Of a stretch of DNA of 64,000 bases, positions 1 through 14,000 are shown one piece after another (positions within the stretch are counted from its first letter, which is position 1; every line of letters starts with the position of its first letter). The notes under the pieces are model-generated. The model had not been told where the DNA came from. It was given only the letters and a program-made list of their open reading frames with translations, and searched no databases. Origin of the DNA: Cladorhizidae sp. MBARI D1340-BT2 (lineage: Eukaryota; Porifera; Demospongiae; Poecilosclerida; Cladorhizidae); assembly GCA_028752905.1 (NCBI GenBank), contig JAQNBH010000011.1, forward strand, positions 23,126,341-23,190,340, in the 5' to 3' direction. Both the position numbers and the translations under genes were made by a program.

Positions 1-1200
1 AGGCAGCTGATACAATCCAGGTATACCCAGGCAGTTGATGCAATCTAGGTATACCCAGGCAGCTGATACAACCTAGGTATACCCAGGCAGTTGATACAAC
101 CTACGTATACCCAGGCAATTGATGCAACCTAGGTATACCCAGGCAGTTGATTCAACCTAGGTATACCCAGGCAGCTGATGCAACCCAGGCAGTTGATGCA
201 ACCTAGATATACTCAGGCAGTTGGTGCAAACTAGGTATACCCAGACAGTTGATGCAACCAAGGTATACACAGGAAGTTGATCCAACCTGGGTATACCCAG
301 GCAGTTGATGCAACCTATGTATACCCACGCAGCTGATGCAACCTAGGTATAGCCAGGCAGTTGATACAACCTAGGTATACCAGGAAGTTGATGCAACCTA
401 GATATACTCAGGCAGTTGATGCAACCTAGGTATAGCCAGTCAATTGATGCAAACTATGTATACCCAGGCGTTTGATGCAAGCAAGGTATACACAGGCAAT
501 TGATGCAACCTAGGTATACCCACGTAGATGATGCAATTAGGCATACCCAAGCAGTGGATGCAACCTAGGTATACCCAGACAGCTGATGTAACATAGGTAT
601 ACCCAGGCACTTGATGCAACCTAGGTATACCCAGGCAGCTGATGTAACCTAATTATACACAGGCAATGGATGCAACGTAGGTATAGCCAGGCAATTGATA
701 GAACCCAGGTATACCCAGGCAGTTGATGCAACCTAGATATACCCAGACAGCTGATGCAACATAGGTATACCCAGGCAGTTGATGCAACCTAGGTATACCC
801 AGGCAGCTGATGTAACCTAAGAATACACAGGCCATGGATGCAACCGAGGTATAGCCAGGTATCTGATGCATACTAGGTATACTCAGGCAATTGATGTAAC
901 CTAGGTATACCCAGGCAGCTGATGCAACCTAAGTATACCCAGGAAGCTGATACAACCTAGGTATACTCAGACAGTTGATGCAACCTAGGTATACCCAGGC
1001 AGCTGATATAATCAAGGTATACCCAGGCAATTGATGGAACTTAGGTATACCCAGGCAGCTGATACAACCTAGGTATACCCAGGCAGTTAAAGCAAACTAG
1101 ATATACCAAGGCAGCTGATACAATCTAGGTATACCCAGGTAATTGATGCAATCTAGGTATACCCAGGCGGCTGATGCAACCTAGATATAGTCAGGCAGTT
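1..1200 (+). repeat. Higher-order segment, copy 1 of the left-end unit
   Basis: The order of variant monomers recurs at 1,706-2,845. The offset is 1,705 bp up to about base 925 and 1,649 bp after it, because the second copy lacks two monomers (56 bp). Scattered single-base differences (for example near 320, 375, 575, 675 and 875) suggest about 98% identity. It includes a short 18-bp monomer near 168-190, where CAACC runs straight into CAGGCAG and the TAGGTATACC part is missing. Confidence 0.8.
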
Positions 1201-1849
1201 GATGCAACCTATGTATACCCAGACAGTTGATGCAACCAAGGTATACCCAGGCTGTTGATGCAACCTAGGTATACCCAGGCAGGTGATACAACCTAGGTAT
1301 ACCCAGTCAGCTGATGCAATCTAGGTATAGCATGGCAATTGATAGAACCTAGGTATATCCAGGCAGTTGATGCAACCTATGTATGCCCAGGCAGCTGATA
1401 CAATCTAGGTATGCCGAGGCAGTTGATGCAACCTAGGTATACACAGGCAGCTGATACATTCTAGGTATACCCAGGCAATTAATGCAATCTAGGTATACCC
1501 AGGCAGCTGATACAATCTAGGTATACCCAGGCAGATAATACAATCTAGGTATACCCAGGCAATCCCTGGCAGTTGATCAACCTAGGTATACCCAGGCATC
1601 TGATGCAACCTAGGTATACACAGGCAGTTGATGCAACCTACGTATACCCAGGCAGCTGATGCTACCTAGGTATACCCATGCAGTTGATGCAACCTAGGTA
1701 TACCCAGGTAGCTGATACAATCCAGGTATACCCAGGCAGTTGATGCAATCTAGGTATACCCAGGCAGCTGATACAACCTAGGTATACCCAGGCAGTTGAT
1801 ACAACCTACGTATACCCAGGCAATTGATGCAACCTAGGTATACCCAGGC

Positions 1850-2845
1850 AGTTGATTCAACCTAGGTATACCCAGGCAGCTGATGCAACCCAGGCAGTTG
1901 ATGCAACCTAGATATACTCAGGCAGTTGGTGCAAACTAGGTATACCCAGACAGTTGATGCAACCAAGGTATACACAGGAAGTTGATCCAACCTGGGTATA
2001 CCCAGGCAGTTGATGCAACCTAAGTATACCCACGCAGCTGATGCAACCTAGGTATAGCCAGGCAGTTGATACATCCTAGGTATACCAGGAAGTTGATGCA
2101 ACCTAGATATACTCAGGCAGTTGATGCAACCTAGGTATAGCCAGTCAATTGATGCAAACTATGTATACCCAGGCGTTTGATGCAAGCAAGGTATACACAG
2201 GCAATTGATGCAACCTAGGTATACCCACGTAGATGATGCAATTAGGCATACCCAAGCAGTGGATGCAACCTAGGTATTCCCAGACAGCTGATGCAACATA
2301 GGTATACCCAGGCACTTGATGCAACCTAGGTATACCCAGGCAGCTGATGTAACCTAATTATACACAGGCAATGGATGCAACCTAGGTATAGCCAGGCAAT
2401 TGATAGAACCAAGGTATACCCAGGCAGTTGATGCAACCTAGATATACCCAGACAGCTGATGCAACATAGGTATACCCAGGCAGTTGATGCAACCTAGGTA
2501 TACCCAGGCAGCTGATGTAACCTAAGAATACACAGGCCATGGATGCAACCGAGGTATAGCCAGGCATCTGATGCATACTCGGTATACTCAGGCAATTGAT
2601 GTAACCTAGGTATACCCAGGCAGCTGATGCAACCTAGGTATACCCAGGCAGCTGATATAATCAAGGTATACCCAGGCAATTGATGGAACTTAGGTATACC
2701 CAGGCAGCTGATACAACCTAGGTATATCCAGGCAGTTAAAGCAAACTAGGTATACCAAGGAAGCTGATACAATCTAGGTATACCCAGGCAATTGATGCAA
2801 TCTAGGTATACCCAGGCGGCTGATGCAACCTAGATATAGTCAGGC
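1850..2845 (+). repeat. 996-bp tandem duplication, left copy
   Basis: This block is followed directly by a copy of itself at 2,846-3,841. It opens in a monomer reading GCAGTTGATTCAACC and closes where TAGATATAGTCAGG is followed again by GCAGTTGATTCAACC. I noticed two differences between the copies (AAGG/TAGG near 2,410 and CTCGG/CTAGG near 2,580), so it looks recent. The length is not a multiple of 28 because it holds length-variant monomers of 18 and 26 bp. Confidence 0.85.
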
Positions 2846-5800
2846 AGTTGATTCAACCTAGGTATACCCAGGCAGCTGATGCAACCCAGGCAGTTGATGC
2901 AACCTAGATATACTCAGGCAGTTGGTGCAAACTAGGTATACCCAGACAGTTGATGCAACCAAGGTATACACAGGAAGTTGATCCAACCTGGGTATACCCA
3001 GGCAGTTGATGCAACCTAAGTATACCCACGCAGCTGATGCAACCTAGGTATAGCCAGGCAGTTGATACATCCTAGGTATACCAGGAAGTTGATGCAACCT
3101 AGATATACTCAGGCAGTTGATGCAACCTAGGTATAGCCAGTCAATTGATGCAAACTATGTATACCCAGGCGTTTGATGCAAGCAAGGTATACACAGGCAA
3201 TTGATGCAACCTAGGTATACCCACGTAGATGATGCAATTAGGCATACCCAAGCAGTGGATGCAACCTAGGTATTCCCAGACAGCTGATGCAACATAGGTA
3301 TACCCAGGCACTTGATGCAACCTAGGTATACCCAGGCAGCTGATGTAACCTAATTATACACAGGCAATGGATGCAACCTAGGTATAGCCAGGCAATTGAT
3401 AGAACCTAGGTATACCCAGGCAGTTGATGCAACCTAGATATACCCAGACAGCTGATGCAACATAGGTATACCCAGGCAGTTGATGCAACCTAGGTATACC
3501 CAGGCAGCTGATGTAACCTAAGAATACACAGGCCATGGATGCAACCGAGGTATAGCCAGGCATCTGATGCATACTAGGTATACTCAGGCAATTGATGTAA
3601 CCTAGGTATACCCAGGCAGCTGATGCAACCTAGGTATACCCAGGCAGCTGATATAATCAAGGTATACCCAGGCAATTGATGGAACTTAGGTATACCCAGG
3701 CAGCTGATACAACCTAGGTATATCCAGGCAGTTAAAGCAAACTAGGTATACCAAGGAAGCTGATACAATCTAGGTATACCCAGGCAATTGATGCAATCTA
3801 GGTATACCCAGGCGGCTGATGCAACCTAGATATAGTCAGGCAGTTGATGCAACCTATGTATACCCAGACAGTTGATGCAACCAAGGTATACCCAGGCTGT
3901 TGATGCAACCTAGGTATACCCAGGCCGGTGATACAACCTAGGTATACCCAGTCAGCTGATGCAACCTAGGTATAGCATGGCAATTGATAGAACCTAGGTA
4001 TACCCAGGCAGTTGATGCAACCTAGATATACCCAGACAGCTGATGCCACATAGGTATACCCAGGCAGTTGATACAACCTAGGTATACCCAGGCCGCTGAT
4101 TTAACCTAACAATATACAGGCAATGGATGCAACCTAGGTATAGCCAGGCAGCTGATGCATACTAGGTATACTCAGGCAATTTATGCAACCTAGGTATACC
4201 CTGGCAGCTTATGCAACCTAATTATACCCAGAAAGCTGATACAACCTAGGTATATTCAGACAGTTGATGCAACCTAGGTATACCCAAGCAGTTGATGCAA
4301 TCTAGGTATATCTAGGCAGTTGATGCAACATAGGTATACCCAGGCAGTTGATGCAACCTAGGTATACCCACCCAGGCAGTTGATGTAACCTAAGAATACT
4401 CAGGCAATTGATGCAACCTAGGTATACCCAGGCAGCTGATGCAACCTAGGTATACCTAGGAAGCTGATACAACCTAGGTATACTCAGACAGCTGATGCAA
4501 CCTAGGTATACCCAGGCAGCTGATACAATCAAGGTATACCCAGGCAATTGATGGAACCTAGGTATATCCAGGCAGCTGATACAACCTAGGTATACCCAGG
4601 CAGGTAATGCAACCTAGGTATACCCAAGGCAACTGATACAATCTAGGTATACCCAGGCAGTTGAATCAACCTAGGTATACACAGGCAGTTGAAGCAACCT
4701 AGTTATATCCAGGCAGTTGATGCAACCTACGTATACCCAGACAGCTGATGCAACCTAGGTATACCCATGCAGTTGATGCAAACTAGGTATACCCAGGCAG
4801 CTGATACAATCTAGGTATACCCAGGCAGTTGATGCAACCTAGGTATACCCAGGTAGCTGATTCAACCTAGGTATACCCAGGCAGTTGATGCAACCTATGT
4901 ATGCCCAGGCAGCTGAAACAATCTAGGTATACCCAGGCAGTTGATGCAAACTAGGTATACACAGGCAGCTGATACAATCTAGGTATACCCAGGAAATTGA
5001 TGCAATCTAGGTATACCCAGGCAGCTGATACAACCTAGGTATACCCAGGCAGATGATACAACCCAGGCAATCCTAGGTATACCCAGGCAGTTGATTCAAC
5101 CTAGGTATACCCAGGCAGCTGATGCAAACTAGGTATACCCAGGCAGTTGATGCAACCTACGTATACCTTGTAGTTGATGCAACCTAGATATACTCAGGCA
5201 TTTGATGAAACTCCAGTCAATTAATGCAAACTAGGTATACCAAAGCGTTTGATGCAACCATGGTATACACAGGCAATTGATGCAACCTAGGTATACCCAG
5301 GTAGATGATGCAATTACGTATACCCAAGCAGTGGATGCAACCTAGGTATACCCAGACAGCTGATGCAACATAGGTATACCCAGGCAGTTGATGCAACCTA
5401 GGTATAACCAGGCAGCTGATGTAACCTAAGTATACACAGGCAATGGATGCAACCTTGGTATAGCCAGGCAATTAATAGAACCTAGGGATACCCAGGCAGT
5501 TGATGCAACCTAGGTATACCCAGACAGCTGATGCAACATAGGTATACCCAGGCAGTTGATGCAACCTAGGTATACCCAGGCAGCTGATGTAACCTAAGAA
5601 TACACAGGTAATGGATCCAACCGAGGTATAGCCAGGCATCTGATGCATACTCGGTATACTCAGGCAATTGATGCAACCTAGGTATACCCAGGCAGTTGAT
5701 GTACCCTAGAAATACTCAGGCAGTTGGTGCAACCTAGGCAGTTGATGCAACCTAGGTATACCTAGGCAATTGATGCAACCTAGGTATACCCAGGCAGTTG

Positions 5801-6205
5801 ATGAAACGTAGGTGTACCCTGGCAGCTGATGCAACCTAGGTATACCCATGCAGTTGATGCAACCTAGGTATACCCAAGCAGCTGATACAATCTAGGTATA
5901 CCCAGGCAGTTGATGCAACCTAGGTATACCCAGGTAGCTGATTCAACCTAGGTATACCCAGGCAGTTGATGCAACCTATGTATGCCCAGGCAGCTGATAA
6001 AATCTAGGTATACCCAGACAGTTGATGCAAACTAGGTATACACAGGCAGCTGATACAATCTCGGTATACCCAGGAAATTGATGCAATCTAGGTATACCCA
6101 GGCAGCTGATACAACCTAGGTATACCCAGGCAGATGATACAACCCAGACAATCCTAGGTATACCCATGCAGTTGATGCAACCTAGGTATACCCAGGCAGC
6201 TGATA
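2620..6205 (+). repeat. About 3.6-kb higher-order segment, copy 1
   Basis: Repeated at 7,455-11,040 with a constant offset of 4,835 bp. Shared rare monomers mark it: the CCCACCCAGG insertion at 4,366-4,376 (copy at 9,201-9,211), the CTTGTAGTTG monomer near 5,167, the CAAAGCGTTTGATG monomer near 5,243 and the GGTGTACCCTGG monomer near 5,812. Only a handful of single-base differences were seen, for example GCGTTTG/GCATTTG at about 3,168/8,003. It overlaps the 996-bp duplication, so the segmental copy came after that event or included part of it. Confidence 0.85.
2846..3841 (+). repeat. 996-bp tandem duplication, right copy
   Basis: Second copy of 1,850-2,845 in the same orientation. After it the sequence continues as GCAGTTGATGCAACCTATG, the context found after TAGATATAGTCAGG elsewhere (for example near 1,190 and 8,680). 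This suggests that the left copy's right edge marks the novel joint. Confidence 0.85.
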
Positions 6206-6250
6206 CAACCTAGGTATACCCAGTCAGCTGATGCAACCTAGGTATAGCAT

Positions 6251-7470
6251 GGCAATTGATAGAACCCAGGTATACCCAGGCAGTTGATGCAACCTAGATA
6301 TACCCAGACAGCTGATGCAACATAGGTATACCCAGGCAGTTGATGCAACCTAGGTATACCCAGGCAGCTGATGTAACCTAAGAATACACAGGCCATGGAT
6401 GCAACCGAGGTATAGCCAGGTATCTGATGCATACTAGGTATACTCAGGCAATTGATGTAACCTAGGTATACCCAGGCAGCTGATGCAACCTAAGTATACC
6501 CAGGAAGCTGATACAACCTAGGTATACTCAGACAGTTGATGCAACCTAGGTATACCCAGGCAGCTGATATAATCAAGGTATACCCAGGCAATTGATGGAA
6601 CTTAGGTATACCCAGGCAGCTGATACAACCTAGGTATACCCAGGCAGTTAAAGCAAACTAGATATACCAAGGCAGCTGATACAATCTAGGTATACCCAGG
6701 TAATTGATGCAATCTAGGTATACCCAGGCGGCTGATGCAACCTAGATATAGTCAGGCAGTTGATGCAACCTATGTATACCCAGACAGTTGATGCAACCAA
6801 GGTATACCCAGGCTGTTGATGCAACCTAGGTATACCCAGGCAGGTGATACAACCTAGGTATACCCAGTCAGCTGATGCAATCTAGGTATAGCATGGCAAT
6901 TGATAGAACCTAGGTATATCCAGGCAGTTGATGCAACCTATGTATGCCCAGGCAGCTGATACAATCTAGGTATGCCGAGGCAGTTGATGCAACCTAGGTA
7001 TACACAGGCAGCTGATACATTCTAGGTATACCCAGGCAATTAATGCAATCTAGGTATACCCAGGCAGCTGATACAATCTAGGTATACCCAGGCAGATAAT
7101 ACAATCTAGGTATACCCAGGCAATCCCTGGCAGTTGATCAACCTAGGTATACCCAGGCATCTGATGCAACCTAGGTATACACAGGCAGTTGATGCAACCT
7201 ACGTATACCCAGGCAGCTGATGCTACCTAGGTATACCCATGCAGTTGATGCAACCTAGGTATACCCAGGTAGCTGATACAATCCAGGTATACCCAGGCAG
7301 TTGATGCAATCTAGGTATACCCAGGCAGCTGATACAACCTAGGTATACCCAGGCAGTTGATACAACCTACGTATACCCAGGCAATTGATGCAACCTAGGT
7401 ATACCCAGGCAGTTGATTCAACCTAGGTATACCCAGGCAGCTGATGCAACCCAGGCAGTTGATGCAACCT
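6251..7470 (+). repeat. About 1.2-kb copy of the 690-1,909 block
   Basis: The order and identity of variant monomers match 690-1,909 at a constant offset of 5,561 bp. I saw no difference in the stretches compared, including the rare forms TATGCCGAGG (6,971 against 1,410) and CAATCCCTGGCAG (7,119 against 1,558). It sits between the two 3.6-kb copies, so the 4,835-bp period is one 3.6-kb segment plus this 1.2-kb segment. Confidence 0.8.
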
Positions 7471-10400
7471 AGGTATACCCAGGCAGCTGATATAATCAAG
7501 GTATACCCAGGCAATTGATGGAACTTAGGTATACCCAGGCAGCTGATACAACCTAGGTATATCCAGGCAGTTAAAGCAAACTAGGTATACCAAGGAAGCT
7601 GATACAATCTAGGTATACCCAGGCAATTGATGCAATCTAGGTATACCCAGGCGGCTGATGCAACCTAGATATAGTCAGGCAGTTGATTCAACCTAGGTAT
7701 ACCCAGGCAGCTGATGCAACCCAGGCAGTTGATGCAACCTAGATATACTCAGGCAGTTGGTGCAAACTAGGTATACCCAGACAGTTGATGCAACCAAGGT
7801 ATACACAGGAAGTTGATCCAACCTGGGTATACCCAGGCAGTTGATGCAACCTAAGTATACCCACGCAGCTGATGCAACCTAGGTATAGCCAGGCAGTTGA
7901 TACATCCTAGGTATACCAGGAAGTTGATGCAACCTAGATATACTCAGGCAGTTGATGCAACCTAGGTATAGCCAGTCAATTGATGCAAACTATGTATACC
8001 CAGGCATTTGATGCAAGCAAGGTATACACAGGCAATTGATGCAACCTAGGTATACCCACGTAGATGATGCAATTAGGCATACCCAAGCAGTGGATGCAAC
8101 CTAGGTATTCCCAGACAGCTGATGCAACATAGGTATACCCAGGCACTTGATGCAACCTAGGTATACCCAGGCAGCTGATGTAACCTAATTATACACAGGC
8201 AATGGATGCAACCTAGGTATAGCCAGGCAATTGATAGAACCTAGGTATACCCAGGCAGTTGATGCAACCTAGATATACCCAGACAGCTGATGCAACATAG
8301 GTATACCCAGGCAGTTGATGCAACCTAGGTATACCCAGGCAGCTAATGTAACCTAAGAATACACAGGCCATGGATGCAACCGAGGTATAGCCAGGCATCT
8401 GATGCATACTAGGTATACTCAGGCAATTGATGTAACCTAGGTATACCCAGGCAGCTGATGCAACCTAGGTATACCCAGGCAGCTGATATAATCAAGGTAT
8501 ACCCAGGCAATTGATGGAACTTAGGTATACCCAGGCAGCTGATACAACCTAGGTATATCCAGGCAGTTAAAGCAAACTAGGTATACCAAGGAAGCTGATA
8601 CAATCTAGGTATACCCAGGCAATTGATGCAATCTAGGTATACCCAGGCGGCTGATGCAACCTAGATATAGTCAGGCAGTTGATGCAACCTATGTATACCC
8701 AGACAGTTGATGCAACCAAGGTATACCCAGGCTGTTGATGCAACCTAGGTATACCCAGGCCGGTGATACAACCTAGGTATACCCAGTCAGCTGATGCAAC
8801 CTAGGTATAGCATGGCAATTGATAGAACCTAGGTATACCCAGGCAGTTGATGCAACCTAGATATACCCAGACAGCTGATGCCACATAGGTATACCCAGGC
8901 AGTTGATACAACCTAGGTATACCCAGGCCGCTGATTTAACCTAACAATATACAGGCAATGGATGCAACCTAGGTATAGCCAGGCAGCTGATGCATACTAG
9001 GTATACTCAGGCAATTTATGCAACTTAGGTATACCCTGGCAGCTTATGCAACCTAATTATACCCAGAAAGCTGATACAACCTAGGTATATTCAGACAGTT
9101 GATGCAACCTAGGTATACCCAAGCAGTTGATGCAATCTAGGTATATCTAGGCAGTTGATGCAACATAGGTATACCCAGGCAGTTGATGCAACCTAGGTAT
9201 ACCCACCCAGGCAGTTGATGTAACCTAAGAATACTCAGGCAATTGATGCAACCTAGGTATACCCAGGCAGCTGATGCAACCTAGGTATACCTAGGAAGCT
9301 GATACAACCTAGGTATACTCAGACAGCTGATGCAACCTAGGTATACCCAGGCAGCTGATACAATCAAGGTATACCCAGGCAATTGATGGAACCTAGGTAT
9401 ATCCAGGCAGCTGATACAACCTAGGTATACCCAGGCAGGTAATGCAACCTAGGTATACCCAAGGCAACTGATACAATCTAGGTATACCCAGGCAGTTGAA
9501 TCAACCTAGGTATACACAGGCAGTTGAAGCAACCTAGTTATATCCAGGCAGTTGATGCAACCTACGTATACCCAGACAGCTGATGCAACCTAGGTATACC
9601 CATGCAGTTGATGCAAACTAGGTATACCCAGGCAGCTGATACAATCTAGGTATACCCAGGCAGTTGATGCAACCTAGGTATACCCAGGTAGCTGATTCAA
9701 CCTAGGTATACCCAGGCAGTTGATGCAACCTATGTATGCCCAGGCAGCTGAAACAATCTAGGTATACCCAGGCAGTTGATGCAAACTAGGTATACACAGG
9801 CAGCTGATACAATCTAGGTATACACAGGAAATTGATGCAATCTAGGTATACCCAGGCAGCTGATACAACCTAGGTATACCCAGGCAGATGATACAACCCA
9901 GGCAATCCTAGGTATACCCAGGCAGTTGATTCAACCTAGGTATACCCAGGCAGCTGATGCAAACTAGGTATACCCAGGCAGTTGATGCAACCTACGTATA
10001 CCTTGTAGTTGATGCAACCTAGATATACTCAGGCATTTGATGAAACTCCAGTCAATTAATGCAAACTAGGTATACCAAAGCGTTTGATGCAACCATGGTA
10101 TACACAGGCAATTGATGCAACCTAGGTATACCCAGGTAGATGATGCAATTACGTATACCCAAGCAGTGGATGCAACCTAGGTATACCCAGACAGCTGATG
10201 CAACATAGGTATACCCAGGCAGTTGATGCAACCTAGGTATAACCAGGCAGCTGATGTAACCTAAGTATACACAGGCAATGGATGCAACCTTGGTATAGCC
10301 AGGCAATTAATAGAACCTAGGGATACCCAGGCAGTTGATGCAACCTAGGTATACCCAGACAGCTGATGCAACATAGGTATACCCAGGCAGTTGATGCAAC

Positions 10401-11040
10401 CTAGGTATACCCAGGCAGCTGATGTAACCTAAGAATACACAGGTAATGGATCCAACCGAGGTATAGCCAGGCATCTGATGCATACTCGGTATACTCAGGC
10501 AATTGATGCAACCTAGGTATACCCAGGCAGTTGATGTACCCTAGAAATACTCAGGCAGTTGGTGCAACCTAGGCAGTTGATGCAACCTAGGTATACCTAG
10601 GCAATTGATGCAACCTAGGTATACCCAGGCAGTTGATGAAACGTAGGTGTACCCTGGCAGCTGATGCAACCTAGGTATACCCATGCAGTTGATGCAACCT
10701 AGGTATACCCAAGCAGCTGATACAATCTAGGTATACCCAGGCAGTTGATGCAACCTAGGTATACCCAGGTAGCTGATTCAACCTAGGTATACCCAGGCAG
10801 TTGATGCAACCTATGTATGCCCAGGCAGCTGATAAAATCTAGGTATACCCAGACAGTTGATGCAAACTAGGTATACACAGGCAGCTGATACAATCTCGGT
10901 ATACCCAGGAAATTGATGCAATCTAGGTATACCCAGGCAGCTGATACAACCTAGGTATACCCAGGCAGATGATACAACCCAGACAATCCTAGGTATACCC
11001 ATGCAGTTGATGCAACCTAGGTATACCCAGGCAGCTGATA
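7455..11040 (+). repeat. About 3.6-kb higher-order segment, copy 2
   Basis: Same variant order as 2,620-6,205 at +4,835 bp. Matching ends: the left edge joins at CCTAGGTATACCCAGGCAGC followed by a GATATAATCAAGG monomer; the right edge follows the ACCCAGACAATCCTAGG monomer, after which the copies diverge (GATACAACC against GATACAATC). Differences seen include GCTGATG/GCTAATG near 8,344 and TACCCAGGAA/TACACAGGAA near 9,824. Confidence 0.85.
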
Positions 11041-14000
11041 CAATCTAGGTATACCCAGGCAGTTGAAGCAACATAGGTATACCCAGGTAGCTGATTCAAC
11101 CTAGGTATACCCAGGCAGTTGATGCAACCTATGTATGCCCAGGCAGCTGATATAATCTAGGTATACCCAGGCAGTTGATGCAACCTAGGTATACCCAGGC
11201 AGTTGATGCAACCTACGTATACCCAGGCAGTTGAAGCAACCTATGTATGCCCAGGCAGCTGATACAATCTAGGTATACTCAGGCAGTTGATGCAACCTAG
11301 GTATACACAGGCAGGTGATACAAGCTACGTATACCCAGGCAATTGATGCAACCTTGGTATACCTAGGCAGTTGATTCAACCTAGGTATACCCAAGCAGCT
11401 GATGCAACCCAGGCAGTTGATGCAACCTAGATATACTCAGGCAGTTGGTGCAACATAGGTATACCCAGACAGTTGATGCAACCAAGGTATACACAGGCAG
11501 TTGATCCAACCTGGGTATACCCAGGCAGTTGTTGCAACCTAGGTATACCCACGCAGCTGATGCAACCTAGGTATAGCCAGGCAGTTGATACAAACTAGGT
11601 ATACCAGGCAGTTGATGCAACCTAGATATACTCAGGCAGTTGATGCAACCTAGGTATAGCCAGTCAATTGATGCAAACTAGGTATACCCAGGCGTTTGAT
11701 GCAAGCAAGGTATACACAGGCAATTGATGCAACCTAGGTATACCCACGTAGATGATGCAATTAGGCATACCCAAGCACTGGATGCAACCTAGGTATTCCC
11801 AGACAGCTGATGCAACATAGGTATACCCAGGCAGTTGATGCAACCTAGGTATACCCAGGCAGCTGATGTAACCTAAGTATAAACAGGCAAAGGATGCAAC
11901 CTAGGTATAGCCAGGCAATTGATAGAACCTAGGTATACCCAGTCAGTTGATGCAACCTAGATATACCCAGACAGCTGATGCAACATAGGTATACCCAGGC
12001 AGTTGATGCAACCTAGGTATACCCAGGCAGCTGATGTAACCTAAGAATACACAGGCCATGGATGCAACCGAGGTATAGCCAGGCATCTGATGCATACTAG
12101 GTATACTCAGGCAATTGATGTAACCTAGGTATACCTAGGCAACTGATGCAAACTAAATATACCCAGGAAGCTGATACAACTTAGGTATACTCAGACAGTT
12201 GATGCAACCTAGGTATACCCAGGCAGCTGATACAATCAAGGTATACCCAGGCAATTGATGGAACCTAGGTATACCCAGGCAGCTGATACAACCTAGGTAT
12301 ACCCAGGCAGTTAATGCAAACTAGGTATACCAAGGCAGCTGATACAATCTAGGTATACCCAGGCAATTGATGCAATCTAGGTATACCCAGGCGGCTGATG
12401 CAACCTAGATATAGTCAGGCAGTTGATGTAACCTATGTATACCCAGACAGTTGATGCAACCAAGGTATACCCAGGCTGTTGATGCAACCTAGGTATACCC
12501 AGGCAGGTGATGCAACCTAGGTATATCCAGACAGCTGATGCATACTAGGTATACTCAGGCAATTGATGCAACCTAGGTATACCCTGGCAGCTGATGCAAC
12601 CTAAGTATACCCAGGAAGCTGATACAACCTAGGTATATTCAGACAGTTGATGCAACCTAGGTATACCCAAGCAGTTGATGCAATCTAGGTATATCTAGGC
12701 AGTTGATGCAACATAGGTATACCCAGGCAGTTGATGCAAATTAGGTATACCCACCCAGGCAGCTGATGTAACCTAAGAATACACAGGCAATGGATGCAAC
12801 CGAGGTATAGCCAGGCATCTGATACATACTAGGTATACTCAGGCAATTGATGCAACCTAATTATACCCAGGCAGCTGATGCAACCTAGGTATACCTAGGA
12901 AGCTCATACAACCTAGGTATACTCAGACAGCTGATGCAACCTAGGTATACCCAGGCAGCTGAGACAATCAAGGTATACCCAGGCAATTGATGGAACCTAG
13001 GTATATCCAGGCAGCTGATACAACCTAGGTATACCCAGGCAGTTAATGCAACCTAGGTATACCAAAGTATCTGATACAATCTAGGTATACCAAGGCAGTT
13101 GAATCAACCTAGGTATACACAGGCAGTTGAAGCAACCTAGGTATACCCAGGCAGTTGATGCAACCTACGTATACCCAGGCAGCTGATGCAACCTAGGTAT
13201 ACCCATGCAGTTGATGCAACCTAGGTATACCCAAGCAGCTGATACAATCTAGGTATACCCAGGCATTTGATGGAACCTAGGTATACCCAGGTCGCTGATT
13301 CAACCTAGGTATACCCAGGCAGTTGATGCAACCTATGTATGCCCAGGCAGCTGATACAATCTAGGTATACCCAGACAGTTGATGCAAACTAGGTATACAC
13401 AGGCAGCTGATACAATCTCGGTATACCCAGGAAATTGATGCAATCTAGGTATACCCAGGCAGCTGATACAACCTAGGTATACCCAGGCAGATGATACAAC
13501 CCAGGCAATCCTAGGTATACCCATGCAGTTGATGCAACCTAGGTATACCCAGGCAGCTGATACAATCTAGGTATACCCAGGCAGTTGAAGCAACCTAGGT
13601 ATACCCAGGTAGCTGATTCAACCTAGGTATACCCAGGCAGTTGATGCAACCTATGTATGCCCAGGCAGCTGATATAATCTAGGTATACCCAGGCAGTTGA
13701 TGCAACCTAGGTATACACAGGCAGCTGATACAATCTAGGTATATCCAGGCAATTGATGCAATCTAGGTATACCCAGGCAGCTGATACAACCTAGGTATAC
13801 CAAGGCAGATGATACAAACTAGGTATACCCAGGCAATTGATGCAACCTAGGTATACCCAGGCAGTTGATTCAACCTAGGTATACCAAGGCAGCTTATGCA
13901 ACCTAGGTATACCCAGGCAGTTGATGCAACCTAGATATACTCAGGCAGTTGGTGCAACCTAGGTATACCCAGACAGTTGATGCAACCAAGGTATATGCAG

